Source of the DNA: Pseudomonas sp. P5_109
GTDB taxonomy: Bacteria; Pseudomonadota; Gammaproteobacteria; Pseudomonadales; Pseudomonadaceae
Length of the DNA: 64,000 bases
Reading direction: 5' to 3'
Assembly (NCBI RefSeq): GCF_034009455.1
Contig: NZ_CP125380.1
Span: forward strand, 365,501-429,500
Part shown: positions 36,363 to 44,738 of the stretch, one piece after another
Layout of the letters: each line of letters starts with the position of its first letter
How positions within the stretch are numbered: position 1 is the first letter of the stretch
Position numbers and translations under genes: made by a program
Notes under the pieces: generated by a model
Databases searched by the model: none
The model's input: only the letters and a program-made list of their open reading frames with translations
What the model was told of the DNA's origin: nothing

Positions 36363-39067
36363 GTTGTTTTTCCAATGTCCGCGGCCACATCGCGTCCCCG
36401 AGCCAACTTGTCGATCTGGAACAGTTGCCCGAACCGGATCGTGAACACACCCGCAAAGCCTTGCTGGATTACCTGAACAAGGGCGGCAAGGTCGAGGCTG
36501 TCGACGTACCAGCCCCCCCGGAGCTGGTGCAGCTGCGCAAGGAAGCCCACGCCGAAGCGTTCAAATTCGCCAAGTACCAGGGCGCCACACCCGACTTCAC
36601 CGCCCATAGCCGCGCCAGTGACGATGCCGACCGCCGTTACTACACGCGCCAACATTTCAAGGTCGCGCCCGGCGAATTCGTCGAGCGTCACCTCGATACC
36701 TTGATAAAACTCGGCCAAGAGCAAAACAAACGCATCGTCGATGTGCTCGAAGGCTCCAGCTTCAGTGGCAAACGCGGGGTCAACGACTTCATCGACCGAC
36801 CGGCCATGGACGCTGCGTTGTTTCAGCATCGCGACGACCTTGGCCGTTGGAACCGCTTGCTCGAGCGCATCACCGCTGACCGCACCATGCTGGTGGGCGC
36901 CGGGCGCTTCCATCGTTCGGCCTGGTATTACGACGCGCAGGAGCAACAGCAACTCCACCAGGCCTTCACCGCCGAATACGCCTGCCTCAAGGACATCTGT
37001 CGCAGTGACCACGCCAGCGAAATTCTCCTCGGTTATCTGGAGAAGCACCCGGAACTGACCCGGCCGCTGTTCTACACCTTGCCCCTGCGTCTTCAGCCAG
37101 AACGGGCCGCGCAATACGCCACGTTGTTCAACGCCGGCATGGGCGTGTTCAACAACCTGCCGCACTGGTTGGGCGAGTTAAAGAAAATCGAACAGCCGCA
37201 CCTGCCGGCCCTCGATGATTTACCCGAACACACCCGCGCCGTCGCGGATGCGGCTCAGCACAGTCTCAGCCCCGCGCTGAACCTGGGCTTGAGCCGGGCG
37301 CTGGAAGGGTTCGATCTGGCGGGAGGGAAAATGCCCGACCTCGACGAACTGTTCCGGCGCCTGCCCAAAGCGCTGCACGCACGGCTACTCGATGCGGCGA
37401 AAACCACCGGCGTGACCTTCACCGTCGCCAGCCCGGCGGAACACGCGGCGCTGCAAACCAACCTCAAGGAATTGCTCAGGGAGCGCGACTACCTGAAAAC
37501 CCTGACCCGTGAACGCAACCAGCTCACCCACAACAAAAACCGGGCGGGACACAGGACCCAGCGGGCGGTGGATTTGCAGGGCGAGATCGTGCGGGTGCGC
37601 GGGCAGTTGACGCAACTTGAAGGCCGACTGGCGGGGGCGTTGAGTCCGATTGCGGAGCTGCCGGATCAGTCGGTTCGGCTGTATGGCGCGACGCCGGCTC
37701 GGGCAGGCGTGACAGTGGTGTTTCCGCCGGCGCAGCAGTTGGAGGTGCGCAGTTTGTTGAAGGACATTCGGTTTGGGGTTCAAGGCGTGCCGAATGCGAA
37801 GTTGATTCGGAGCGAAGGGATGGGGTTGTTGGTGTTTTTTGTGCAGGGGGTGAATTTGGTTTCGGTTATAGGGGAGACGTTTGGCCAATCGCGGGATCAG
37901 CGTGAGTTGGGGCCGCTGATTGGTGCGAGTTTTGCGACTGGGGCGGCGGGATTCACTGCGGCGCAAAGTCTGGCTGATACGGCGTTGAAGGCACGCAGCG
38001 CTGCACTCGTCGCGGGTCTTCAACACCAAGCCTTGCAGAATGTGCATGTGCAGATGGGCAAGATGCATGTTGGACTGGGCATCTTCACCTACGGTTTTGG
38101 TTTTGCGTCTTCAATGGTCAGCCTCATCAACCACCACCAGAATTGGCAACAGGCGACGCGTAGCGGGAATGCTGCAGCGCAGAGTAGTGCAGCGCTCGCG
38201 ACATCGGGCGCGGCCGGCATGACGACCGTCAATGCCTATGGCTTAGGTCATACCTTACACGCGGGCTATACCGTAGCGATTGCCAAAAACGCTGCAGCAA
38301 GAACGACTGCTTGGGCTGCTGCGGGGACAAGGCTATCCACCGTATTCTTCCGGTTCAATCTAGCCGGCGCCCTGTTCACCATTTTGGAATTGGGCGGAAC
38401 CTGGCTGTACAACCGCTACAACATCAGTGCCCATGATAAATGGCTGAAAACCACGCCCTGGAGCCTGGATGCGGATGAACGCGGTGACCATACCCTGGAT
38501 GAGTACCAAAGCTATCTGGCCTATTTGCTTCATACTCCATATGTCCAACTGGGGCCGAACAAGCATGACACCTGGCTGAAAGACCTACTGTTAAAGGCCA
38601 AGCCCAAAGACATCCATCTGGTGCTGCCAGGGCTCAGGCTCAATGATTTTCAGCCGCCCCTTAGCGGTCAGCCGGCTCATCGTCTTGGGATCGGCGCCCA
38701 CCGTCTTTCCGTTCCCCTCCACAATCGTGGTGTACCCCGAGAGCGTAAGGACGTCATCAGCGAAGAAGTGGTGAACAGCCTGCGCATCGTGCAAACAGGA
38801 CCCGACCGGCTGGTGTTATGCCTGCAATACCCGCTGGACCTTGATGCTGAATTTACCCCGGTGTCAGAAACGTTGGAGCTGGCGGTCTGCATACAGACCT
38901 TGAACGCCAAGGGGGTGTGGGATTCGCGCATTCGGATTATTCGCCTGAACCCTCGGGCCGAAGGCCATTTCCCTGCACTACCTTCTAACTCCGTTACCGA
39001 GCATCCGCCCATGCTGCTGGTTGAAACCCATCTGCTGGAGCTGGCCGACCATGCCCACCAAGATTGA
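36359..39067 (+). CDS. Orphan second copy of the VasX-type toxin, lacking the N-terminal delivery domain
   Basis: 902 residues. The ATG at 36359 overlaps the upstream DUF6708 stop (ATGA), with no clear ribosome site, so translation would depend on coupling. Residues 1-22 are unrelated to copy A; from about residue 23 on, residue n equals residue n+308 of the full effector. The VasX_N/MIX part and the first 330 residues are absent. Residues 24-430 are virtually identical to copy A; the hydrophobic patches at about 504-525 and 570-622 differ strongly. It may be a silent recombination donor, a toxin delivered another way, or an immunity-associated remnant. The frame is fully open, so it is maintained. 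Confidence 0.8.
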   Translation: MSCFSNVRGHIASPSQLVDLEQLPEPDREHTRKALLDYLNKGGKVEAVDVPAPPELVQLRKEAHAEAFKFAKYQGATPDFTAHSRASDDADRRYYTRQHFKVAPGEFVERHLDTLIKLGQEQNKRIVDVLEGSSFSGKRGVNDFIDRPAMDAALFQHRDDLGRWNRLLERITADRTMLVGAGRFHRSAWYYDAQEQQQLHQAFTAEYACLKDICRSDHASEILLGYLEKHPELTRPLFYTLPLRLQPERAAQYATLFNAGMGVFNNLPHWLGELKKIEQPHLPALDDLPEHTRAVADAAQHSLSPALNLGLSRALEGFDLAGGKMPDLDELFRRLPKALHARLLDAAKTTGVTFTVASPAEHAALQTNLKELLRERDYLKTLTRERNQLTHNKNRAGHRTQRAVDLQGEIVRVRGQLTQLEGRLAGALSPIAELPDQSVRLYGATPARAGVTVVFPPAQQLEVRSLLKDIRFGVQGVPNAKLIRSEGMGLLVFFVQGVNLVSVIGETFGQSRDQRELGPLIGASFATGAAGFTAAQSLADTALKARSAALVAGLQHQALQNVHVQMGKMHVGLGIFTYGFGFASSMVSLINHHQNWQQATRSGNAAAQSSAALATSGAAGMTTVNAYGLGHTLHAGYTVAIAKNAAARTTAWAAAGTRLSTVFFRFNLAGALFTILELGGTWLYNRYNISAHDKWLKTTPWSLDADERGDHTLDEYQSYLAYLLHTPYVQLGPNKHDTWLKDLLLKAKPKDIHLVLPGLRLNDFQPPLSGQPAHRLGIGAHRLSVPLHNRGVPRERKDVISEEVVNSLRIVQTGPDRLVLCLQYPLDLDAEFTPVSETLELAVCIQTLNAKGVWDSRIRIIRLNPRAEGHFPALPSNSVTEHPPMLLVETHLLELADHAHQD

Positions 39068-40181
39068 TATCCCCATGAATGCTCCGCACCTAGAGCAACC
39101 TCGAGAAGCCGGAGATATAGAACCGTTTCCCAGTGGGAGAATCACCTATCTCGCGCCGTTGCCATTACCGACAGCGCTGCCGCCGCACGGTCCGCATATC
39201 GGGGAGCTAAATGAGGTGTACATGGATTTCGGGTTGGGGTCACCGCAAGTCTTTATGTGGCAGATGACATTAGGGGGACCATTCGGTGTTGCCTTCATGA
39301 TCACGTTCCTAATACCGCCAGCAATTGGTTGCATGGGCCTTATGTTCGGATATGACTTCGCATACACATGGGAATTTGTCATTGATTTATTCTTCGCCAT
39401 CTATGGATATGCCTTAGTTACTGGATTTTCCATGCTGGCAATCGGCCTCGGCGTCTGGCACCACAACCACAAAAAACGCCTCCACATCATCCCCACCCGC
39501 TTCAACCGCCAACGCCGCGAAGTCTGCTTCATGCCCGAAGACGCCACCGAACCCGTCTTCGTCCCTTGGGAATCCCTCTCCGCCTGGGTCATCGAAGCCC
39601 AAGGCGCCACCCAATACGGCATCCACCGCCAATACGGCATGGGCATCGGCTTCCAGCACGGCGAGACACTCACCAGCGTCGAATTCCCCTGCTTCGGCCT
39701 CTCCCTGGCCATCAGCCATTGGGAAGCGATTCGCGGCTACATGGAATACGAAGTCAACGACCTCAAATCCATTCAGTACCTGCAAGACTTGCAAGGCCCT
39801 GACGACCCGCCCCACGAAGGCCTGCACACCTTCCACAACGCCCGCGCCCGTATGCACCAGCAAATCCGCGACGGCCAACGTGGTCGAGTGTCCGGCTTCT
39901 TCTGGTACCTGTACCACGTGATGACGCTGTGGACGATTCCCAATCACCTGACCGAATGGGAAGTCCGCCGCCTCCAGAAAATGGCCCCGCAGGCCTTGCC
40001 CGAAACGATGCGCCAATGGTCTGAGCCGTTGCCAAAGGAACAATGGGCGAAACCGAGTGAAGAACTGCTGCGCCTGAGCGCACAGGTCCGCGCCCTGCAT
40101 CAACGCCAACCTCGCCGACCGATTACCGAGATCTTTGCCGAAGTGCAGCGCTTGAATCCGACGGACAAACGCCGCGCATGA
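36424..40181 (+). repeat. Tandem repeat unit B (orphan toxin plus second DUF6708 gene)
   Basis: Second 3758-bp copy of unit A. The 61 bp at 36363-36423 between the units is not matched elsewhere in the window and forms the new N-terminus of the orphan toxin. Confidence 0.92.
39051..40181 (+). CDS. DUF6708 membrane protein, probable immunity partner (copy B)
   Basis: 376 residues, same length as copy A, starting at the equivalent internal ATG and overlapping the orphan toxin by 17 nt. Residues 1-70 and 132-376 are nearly the same as copy A. Residues 71-131, the membrane helices and the loop between them, are largely replaced: copy A has GGFLGLVLGYDWEDI where copy B has GCMGLMFGYDFAYTW. This suggests that the helical patch fixes specificity for its toxin. 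A strong terminator follows. Confidence 0.75.
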   Translation: MPTKIDIPMNAPHLEQPREAGDIEPFPSGRITYLAPLPLPTALPPHGPHIGELNEVYMDFGLGSPQVFMWQMTLGGPFGVAFMITFLIPPAIGCMGLMFGYDFAYTWEFVIDLFFAIYGYALVTGFSMLAIGLGVWHHNHKKRLHIIPTRFNRQRREVCFMPEDATEPVFVPWESLSAWVIEAQGATQYGIHRQYGMGIGFQHGETLTSVEFPCFGLSLAISHWEAIRGYMEYEVNDLKSIQYLQDLQGPDDPPHEGLHTFHNARARMHQQIRDGQRGRVSGFFWYLYHVMTLWTIPNHLTEWEVRRLQKMAPQALPETMRQWSEPLPKEQWAKPSEELLRLSAQVRALHQRQPRRPITEIFAEVQRLNPTDKRRA

Positions 40182-40228
40182 GCTGTCCGTAACACGCACC
40201 GACTTCCCGCGTAGCGGGTGGGCGGAAT

Positions 40229-40266
40229 AAAAATGGGCACGCCAACGAGGTTGGGTGCCCATTTTT
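40229..40266. terminator. Bidirectional rho-independent terminator
   Basis: Arms AAAAATGGGCAC and GTGCCCATTTTT close on an inner CCAAC/GTTGG stem, with T runs usable on both strands. It lies between the converging DUF6708 and DUF6124 genes and ends the type VI island transcript. Confidence 0.9.
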
Positions 40267-40280
40267 TTATGCCTGACGAA

Positions 40281-40676
40281 TCAGCTGACTCGATTTTGTT
40301 GCTTGGCGAAAATCGCCGCCATCTCGGGCTCATCCAGATGATCCAGCGTTCGCTCCACCAACAAATGCACGCCGTCAGCCATGCGGCTGAGCGCCAAGGC
40401 TACGGAGCGGCGGGAGCCATCCACATCGTCGGCGAGGTTGGCGGCGATGGCGCTGATGGACAGCAAATCTTCCGAGGCATTGGCGAGCAGGGTTTCAGGG
40501 TGGATGCCCGGGCAGACGATGAAGAGCTGGCCGTTGCGTTTTGGTGGTTTGGGGTCGGCTGGCGGGAAGTGATGGTCGAGGGCGCGCTCGGCGGCTTCGT
40601 TGAGTTTGTTTGAATCGGGGCTTTCGTAGGGAGAGACCGGATCGGTGTCCGGCGGATTTGGAGTTACCTTGAACAT
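40281..40676 (-). CDS. DUF6124 (formerly DUF3077) family protein
   Basis: 131 residues from the ATG at 40676 (AAGGA about 10 nt upstream). The N-terminus is proline-rich and disordered (PNPPDTDPVSPYESPDSNKL), followed by LNEAAERALDHHF and a helical domain with LFIVCPGIHPETLLANASEDL and ADDVDGSRRSVALALSRM. This small family is widespread in Pseudomonas, with many paralogues per genome, and its function is unknown. It faces the type VI island but is on the opposite strand with its own leader, so a link with the island is not shown. Confidence 0.75.
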   Translation of the reverse strand: MFKVTPNPPDTDPVSPYESPDSNKLNEAAERALDHHFPPADPKPPKRNGQLFIVCPGIHPETLLANASEDLLSISAIAANLADDVDGSRRSVALALSRMADGVHLLVERTLDHLDEPEMAAIFAKQQNRVS

Positions 40677-40708
40677 GATCTTCAATTCCTTGAATGATGC
40701 TGACAACA

Positions 40709-40755
40709 CTTCGCCGACTAAACGAAGGGGTGGCAGCTGTACGCAGGTTAGTCGG
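40709..40755 (-). promoter_or_regulatory. Leader with two mutually exclusive hairpins before the DUF6124 gene
   Basis: An 8-bp inverted repeat, CCGACTAA at 40714-40721 and TTAGTCGG at 40748-40755, overlaps a second hairpin, CTTCG at 40709-40713 and CGAAG at 40723-40727, whose loop is one arm of the first. Both cannot form together in the transcript. It ends 33 nt before the start codon. Confidence 0.45.
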
Positions 40756-41196
40756 ACCGGGGAATTGAAGAAGCCGGCGCACCCGAAGGTGCCCTACGCA
40801 CAGCCACCATCAAATGCAGGTAGGAAATACCTGTCTGACGGATGCTTGTGCAACTTCAATTACCAGCGAGCGACTAAACCCGATCACTGATGGGCAGTGA
40901 CAGCAACCAAGTTACCGACCGCCCCCAAGGCGCACAAGCCGGCGGATTCTGGCGTAGCCGTAGGCAACAGCGCAAGGTGTTGTAGCTTGCAGGAAGTAGC
41001 CTTGAGGCGTTTTAATCAAACGCTGTCTAGCGGTGTTTAACTACCGAAATTTTGGCAAGAACGAGTCTGAAAAAAACGGCTGAAAGACTCTGAGTCTGCA
41101 AGACATGCTCATTGACGTAATTCGGGTTTATGATGCCCCACGGCAGAATAATAGAAGTCCCCCCAGGGATGACCTCGACCCCTTACGGAGCGCGCA
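40756..41196. other. Intergenic region without recognised gene
   Basis: About 440 nt between the DUF6124 leader and pip. It holds a CAGGTA/TACCTG hairpin (40820-40836), an A-rich part around 41040-41075, and presumably the divergent promoters. I see no ORF with coding character, RNA gene or REP element. Confidence 0.6.
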
Positions 41197-42168
41197 ATGC
41201 AGACTTTGTACCCGCAGATCAAACCCTACGCCCGGCACGATCTGGCCGTCGATGCAACCCACACCCTGTACGTCGACGAAAGCGGTTCACCGGAAGGATT
41301 GCCGGTGGTGTTCATCCACGGCGGCCCCGGTGCCGGATGTGATGCCCAGAGTCGTTGCTTCTTCGATCCCAACCTGTATCGCATTGTCACTTTCGATCAG
41401 CGCGGTTGCGGTCGCTCCACGCCCCACGCCAGCCTGGAAAACAACACGACCTGGGATCTGGTCGCGGACCTTGAGCGGATTCGCCAGCACCTGGGCATCG
41501 ACAAATGGGTGCTGTTTGGCGGTTCCTGGGGTTCGACCCTGGCGCTGGCCTATGCGCAAACCCATCCTGAGCGTGTACACGGCCTGATCCTGCGCGGGAT
41601 CTTTCTGTGCCGCCCGCAGGAGATCGAATGGTTCTATCAGGCCGGGGCGAGCCGTCTGTTCCCCGATTACTGGCAGGACTACATTGCGCCGATCCCGCTG
41701 GATGAGCGCGGCGACTTGCTGACTGCGTTCCACAAACGCCTGGTCGGCAACGACCAGATTGCCCAGATGCATGCGGCCAAGGCCTGGTCCACCTGGGAGG
41801 GCCGCACCGCGACCCTGCGTCCGAACCCGCTGGTGGTCGATCGCTTCTCCGAGCCACAACGTGCATTGTCGATTGCCCGCATCGAATGCCACTACTTCAG
41901 CAACAACGCCTTCCTGGAGCCGAACCAATTGATCCGCGACATGGGCAAGATCGCCCATTTGCCTGGCGTAATCATCCATGGCCGCTATGACGTGATCTGC
42001 CCGCTGGATAACGCCTGGGAATTGCACCAGGCCTGGCCGAACAGCGAACTGCAGGTCATCCGCGATGCCGGTCATGCCGCTTCCGAACCGGGCATCACTG
42101 ACGCACTGGTCCGCGCCGCCGATCAGATGGCTCGACGTCTGCTCGACCTGGCGCCTGACGAGGCATGA
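41197..42168 (+). CDS. pip: Proline iminopeptidase
   Basis: Releases N-terminal proline from peptides in the cytosol (peptidase family S33). 323 residues. The oxyanion motif HGGPGAGCD is at about residues 47-55, the nucleophile elbow GGSWGS (Ser113 or close) follows [14 protein letters not shown], and the acid/His pair lies in GRYDVICP and [10 protein letters not shown]. The substrate-grip [12 protein letters not shown] is typical of this family. Its stop overlaps the dtd start by 4 nt. Confidence 0.95.
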   Translation: MQTLYPQIKPYARHDLAVDATHTLYVDESGSPEGLPVVFIHGGPGAGCDAQSRCFFDPNLYRIVTFDQRGCGRSTPHASLENNTTWDLVADLERIRQHLGIDKWVLFGGSWGSTLALAYAQTHPERVHGLILRGIFLCRPQEIEWFYQAGASRLFPDYWQDYIAPIPLDERGDLLTAFHKRLVGNDQIAQMHAAKAWSTWEGRTATLRPNPLVVDRFSEPQRALSIARIECHYFSNNAFLEPNQLIRDMGKIAHLPGVIIHGRYDVICPLDNAWELHQAWPNSELQVIRDAGHAASEPGITDALVRAADQMARRLLDLAPDEA

Positions 42169-42602
42169 AGGGTCTGCTGCAACGGGTGCGTGGCGCAAGA
42201 GTCGAGGTTGCGGGCGAGGTCGTGGGTGCCGTTGATCAGGGATTGCTGGTCCTGGTGGCCGTTGAGCCCGACGACACGCGGGCCAGCGCTGACAAACTTC
42301 TCAATAAGCTGCTTAACTATCGAGTGTTCAGTGACGCTGAGGGCAAGATGAATCTGTCCTTGGCGGATGTGGGCGGCGGGCTGCTGCTGGTCTCTCAGTT
42401 CACCCTGGCCGCCGATACCAAAAGCGGGCTGCGTCCGAGTTTCTCGACTGCGGCCCCTCCGGCGCTGGGAGAGGAACTGTTCGACTATCTATTAAGCAAA
42501 GCGAAACAGGTGCATGGCACTGTGGCATCAGGTAGATTCGGCGCGGATATGCAGGTGCACCTGGTCAATGATGGCCCGGTAACCTTCCTGTTACAGTCCT
42601 GA
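42165..42602 (+). CDS. dtd: D-aminoacyl-tRNA deacylase
   Basis: Removes D-amino acids (and glycine mischarged on tRNA-Ala) from tRNA. 145 residues, the usual length. The catalytic SQFTLAADT and [13 protein letters not shown] segments are present, and the C-terminal NDGPVTFLL supplies the Gly-x-Pro-like cross-subunit region of DTD. ATGA overlap with pip shows translational coupling. Confidence 0.96.
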   Translation: MKGLLQRVRGARVEVAGEVVGAVDQGLLVLVAVEPDDTRASADKLLNKLLNYRVFSDAEGKMNLSLADVGGGLLLVSQFTLAADTKSGLRPSFSTAAPPALGEELFDYLLSKAKQVHGTVASGRFGADMQVHLVNDGPVTFLLQS

Positions 42603-42923
42603 AAGCGCTTGAAACAAGTTTTTAAGCTCATTTCGACTGAAAACAGGGCTTTATCGCGATAAATACTTTGTTACCCCTGATGCGTTGTAACGCGGCCTAC
42701 TAGATAATCGCGCGCTACGGGGATCAGCGTTCGTTGGTCCATTTTGACTTAGGTAGAGACTTGTCTGGATCCGATTGGGGAATCATTTCGCCCTAGCGGA
42801 GTCGGAACAATGCTCGCCAACTTGGCAAGAGTGGTTTGCAAGGGCGGTTTTTTCATGCCGTACACCGTGCAGACCCTTTAACTGGCCGTTGGTTTTTTGA
42901 TCTGTTTTCGGCGAGGGTTGCTC
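42603..42923. other. Intergenic leader of opgGH with a perfect palindrome
   Basis: 321 nt between dtd and opgG. It carries TTTATCGCGATAAA (42650-42663), a perfect 14-bp palindrome, and a GTTAC/GTAAC pair at about 42669-42690 nearby. The rest is a long 5' leader with T-rich segments. I see no small ORF or known riboswitch. Confidence 0.6.
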
Positions 42924-44738
42924 GTGATTGTTAGTCCCTGTAACGCACCAAAATTGTCTGCCAAACGGTTACGCAGCGCCCTGTTAGCGGGCTCTGCGCT
43001 GCTCTGCCTGCTCAGCGCCGGCCAGCTTTGGGCATTCAGTCTGGATGATGTATCGGCCAAGGCAAAAGAGCTGGCCGCGCAGAAATACGAAGCGCCGCGC
43101 AGTAACCTGCCGAACGAGTTCCGCGACATGAAATTCGCGGACTATCAGAAAATTCGTTTTCTGACGGAAAAAGCCGAGTGGGCTGATCAGAAGACGCCGT
43201 TCAAGCTGTCCTTCTATCACCAGGGCATGCATTTCGATACGCCGGTGAAAATCAACGAAATTACCGCGAACACCGTCGAAGAGATCAAATATGATCCGAG
43301 TCGTTTCGACTTCGGCGACATGCAGTTCGATCCAAAGGCCACCGAACAACTGGGTTATGCCGGTTTCCGTGTGCTGTACCCGATCAACAAGGCCGACAAG
43401 CAAGACGAAATCATGACCATGCTCGGCGCGAGCTACTTCCGCGTCGTCGGCAAGGGTCACGTCTATGGCTTGTCCGCTCGCGGCATGGCGCTGGATACCG
43501 CATTGCCGTCCGGCGAAGAATTCCCGCGTTTTCGCGAGTTCTGGATTCAGCAGCCCAAGCCAGGCGACAAGCACCTGGTGATCTTTGCCCTGCTGGATTC
43601 TCCTCGTGCCACTGGCGCCTATCGCCTGACCCTGCGTCCGGGCAGCGATACCATCGTCGACGTCAAGGCGCAGATGTACCTGCGTGACAAGGTCGGCAAA
43701 CTGGGTATCGCCCCGTTGACCAGCATGTACCTGTTCGGCGCCAACCAGCCGTCGAAAGTACTCAACTACCGTCGCGAGCTGCACGACTCCAGCGGCCTGG
43801 CGATCCATGCCGGCAATGGCGAGTGGATCTGGCGTCCGCTGAACAACCCGAAACACCTGGCCGTGAGCAACTTCAGCGTGGAAAACCCGCGCGGCTTCGG
43901 TCTGCTGCAACGTGGCCGTGACTTCAGCCACTACGAAGATCTCGACGATCGCTACGACAAGCGCCCAAGCGCCTGGATCGAGCCGAAGGGTGACTGGGGC
44001 AAGGGCACAGTCGACCTGGTCGAGATTCCGACCGCCGACGAAACCAACGACAACATCGTTGCTTTCTGGAACCCGGAAAAATTGCCGGAACCTGGCCAGC
44101 CGCTCGATGTCGCTTATCGTATGCACTGGACCATGGATGAGGACTCGATTCACGCGCCAGACAGCGCCTGGGTCAAGCAGACCCTGCGTTCGACCGGTGA
44201 CGTCAAACAGTCCAACCTGATTCGTCAGCCGGACGGCAGCGTTGCCTACCTGGTGGACTTCGAAGGCCCGTCCCTGGCGGCTTTGCCGGCCGATGCGGAT
44301 GTTCGCAGCCAGGTCAGCGTCGGCGACAACGCTGAGCTTGTGGAAAACAGCGTGCGCTACAACCCTGAAACCAAGGGCTGGCGCCTGACCCTGCGGATGA
44401 AGATCAAGGATCCGGGCAAGTCCACCGAGATGCGTGCCGCACTGGTGCAGAACATCGTGCCGGCGGACCTGGCCAAGACTTCGATTCCAGCGTCGAACTC
44501 GTCGGTTGCCAAGGCCGACAAGGTTGCCGCCAAGCAACAAGAGAAAGCGGACAAGGAAGCCAAGCAAGCGGAGGCCAAGCAGGCTGAAGCCAAGCCTGTT
44601 GCAGATGCCAAGGACAAGGCCAATAAAGACGCCAAGCAGCCTGTCGCTGCCGACGCGGCCCCAGCCACACCGGAATCGGCCCCGACTGAAGAAGTCCTGA
44701 CCGAGACCTGGAGCTATCAGTTGCCTGCCGATGAGTAA
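42924..44738 (+). CDS. opgG: Periplasmic glucan biosynthesis protein OpgG
   Basis: Periplasmic protein needed for osmoregulated periplasmic glucan (OPG) backbone formation. I chose the GTG at 42924 (GAGG 7-8 nt upstream), giving 604 residues with a signal peptide (cleavage near LWAFS). The family core [16 protein letters not shown] to about residue 520 is normal, including the beta-sandwich domain ([18 protein letters not shown], landmark [10 protein letters not shown]). The C-terminal about 80 residues are unusual: a Lys/Ala/Glu-rich repeat ([23 protein letters not shown]) precedes [12 protein letters not shown]. coli OpgG is about 511 residues. It overlaps opgH by 8 nt. Confidence 0.93.
   Translation: MIVSPCNAPKLSAKRLRSALLAGSALLCLLSAGQLWAFSLDDVSAKAKELAAQKYEAPRSNLPNEFRDMKFADYQKIRFLTEKAEWADQKTPFKLSFYHQGMHFDTPVKINEITANTVEEIKYDPSRFDFGDMQFDPKATEQLGYAGFRVLYPINKADKQDEIMTMLGASYFRVVGKGHVYGLSARGMALDTALPSGEEFPRFREFWIQQPKPGDKHLVIFALLDSPRATGAYRLTLRPGSDTIVDVKAQMYLRDKVGKLGIAPLTSMYLFGANQPSKVLNYRRELHDSSGLAIHAGNGEWIWRPLNNPKHLAVSNFSVENPRGFGLLQRGRDFSHYEDLDDRYDKRPSAWIEPKGDWGKGTVDLVEIPTADETNDNIVAFWNPEKLPEPGQPLDVAYRMHWTMDEDSIHAPDSAWVKQTLRSTGDVKQSNLIRQPDGSVAYLVDFEGPSLAALPADADVRSQVSVGDNAELVENSVRYNPETKGWRLTLRMKIKDPGKSTEMRAALVQNIVPADLAKTSIPASNSSVAKADKVAAKQQEKADKEAKQAEAKQAEAKPVADAKDKANKDAKQPVAADAAPATPESAPTEEVLTETWSYQLPADE

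Noticed and set aside
36359..40181. Tandem repeat as an assembly artefact
   Set aside because: The units differ at many positions in several segments and have a distinct 61-bp junction, which a collapsed or doubled assembly would not give. Long reads would still be the final proof.
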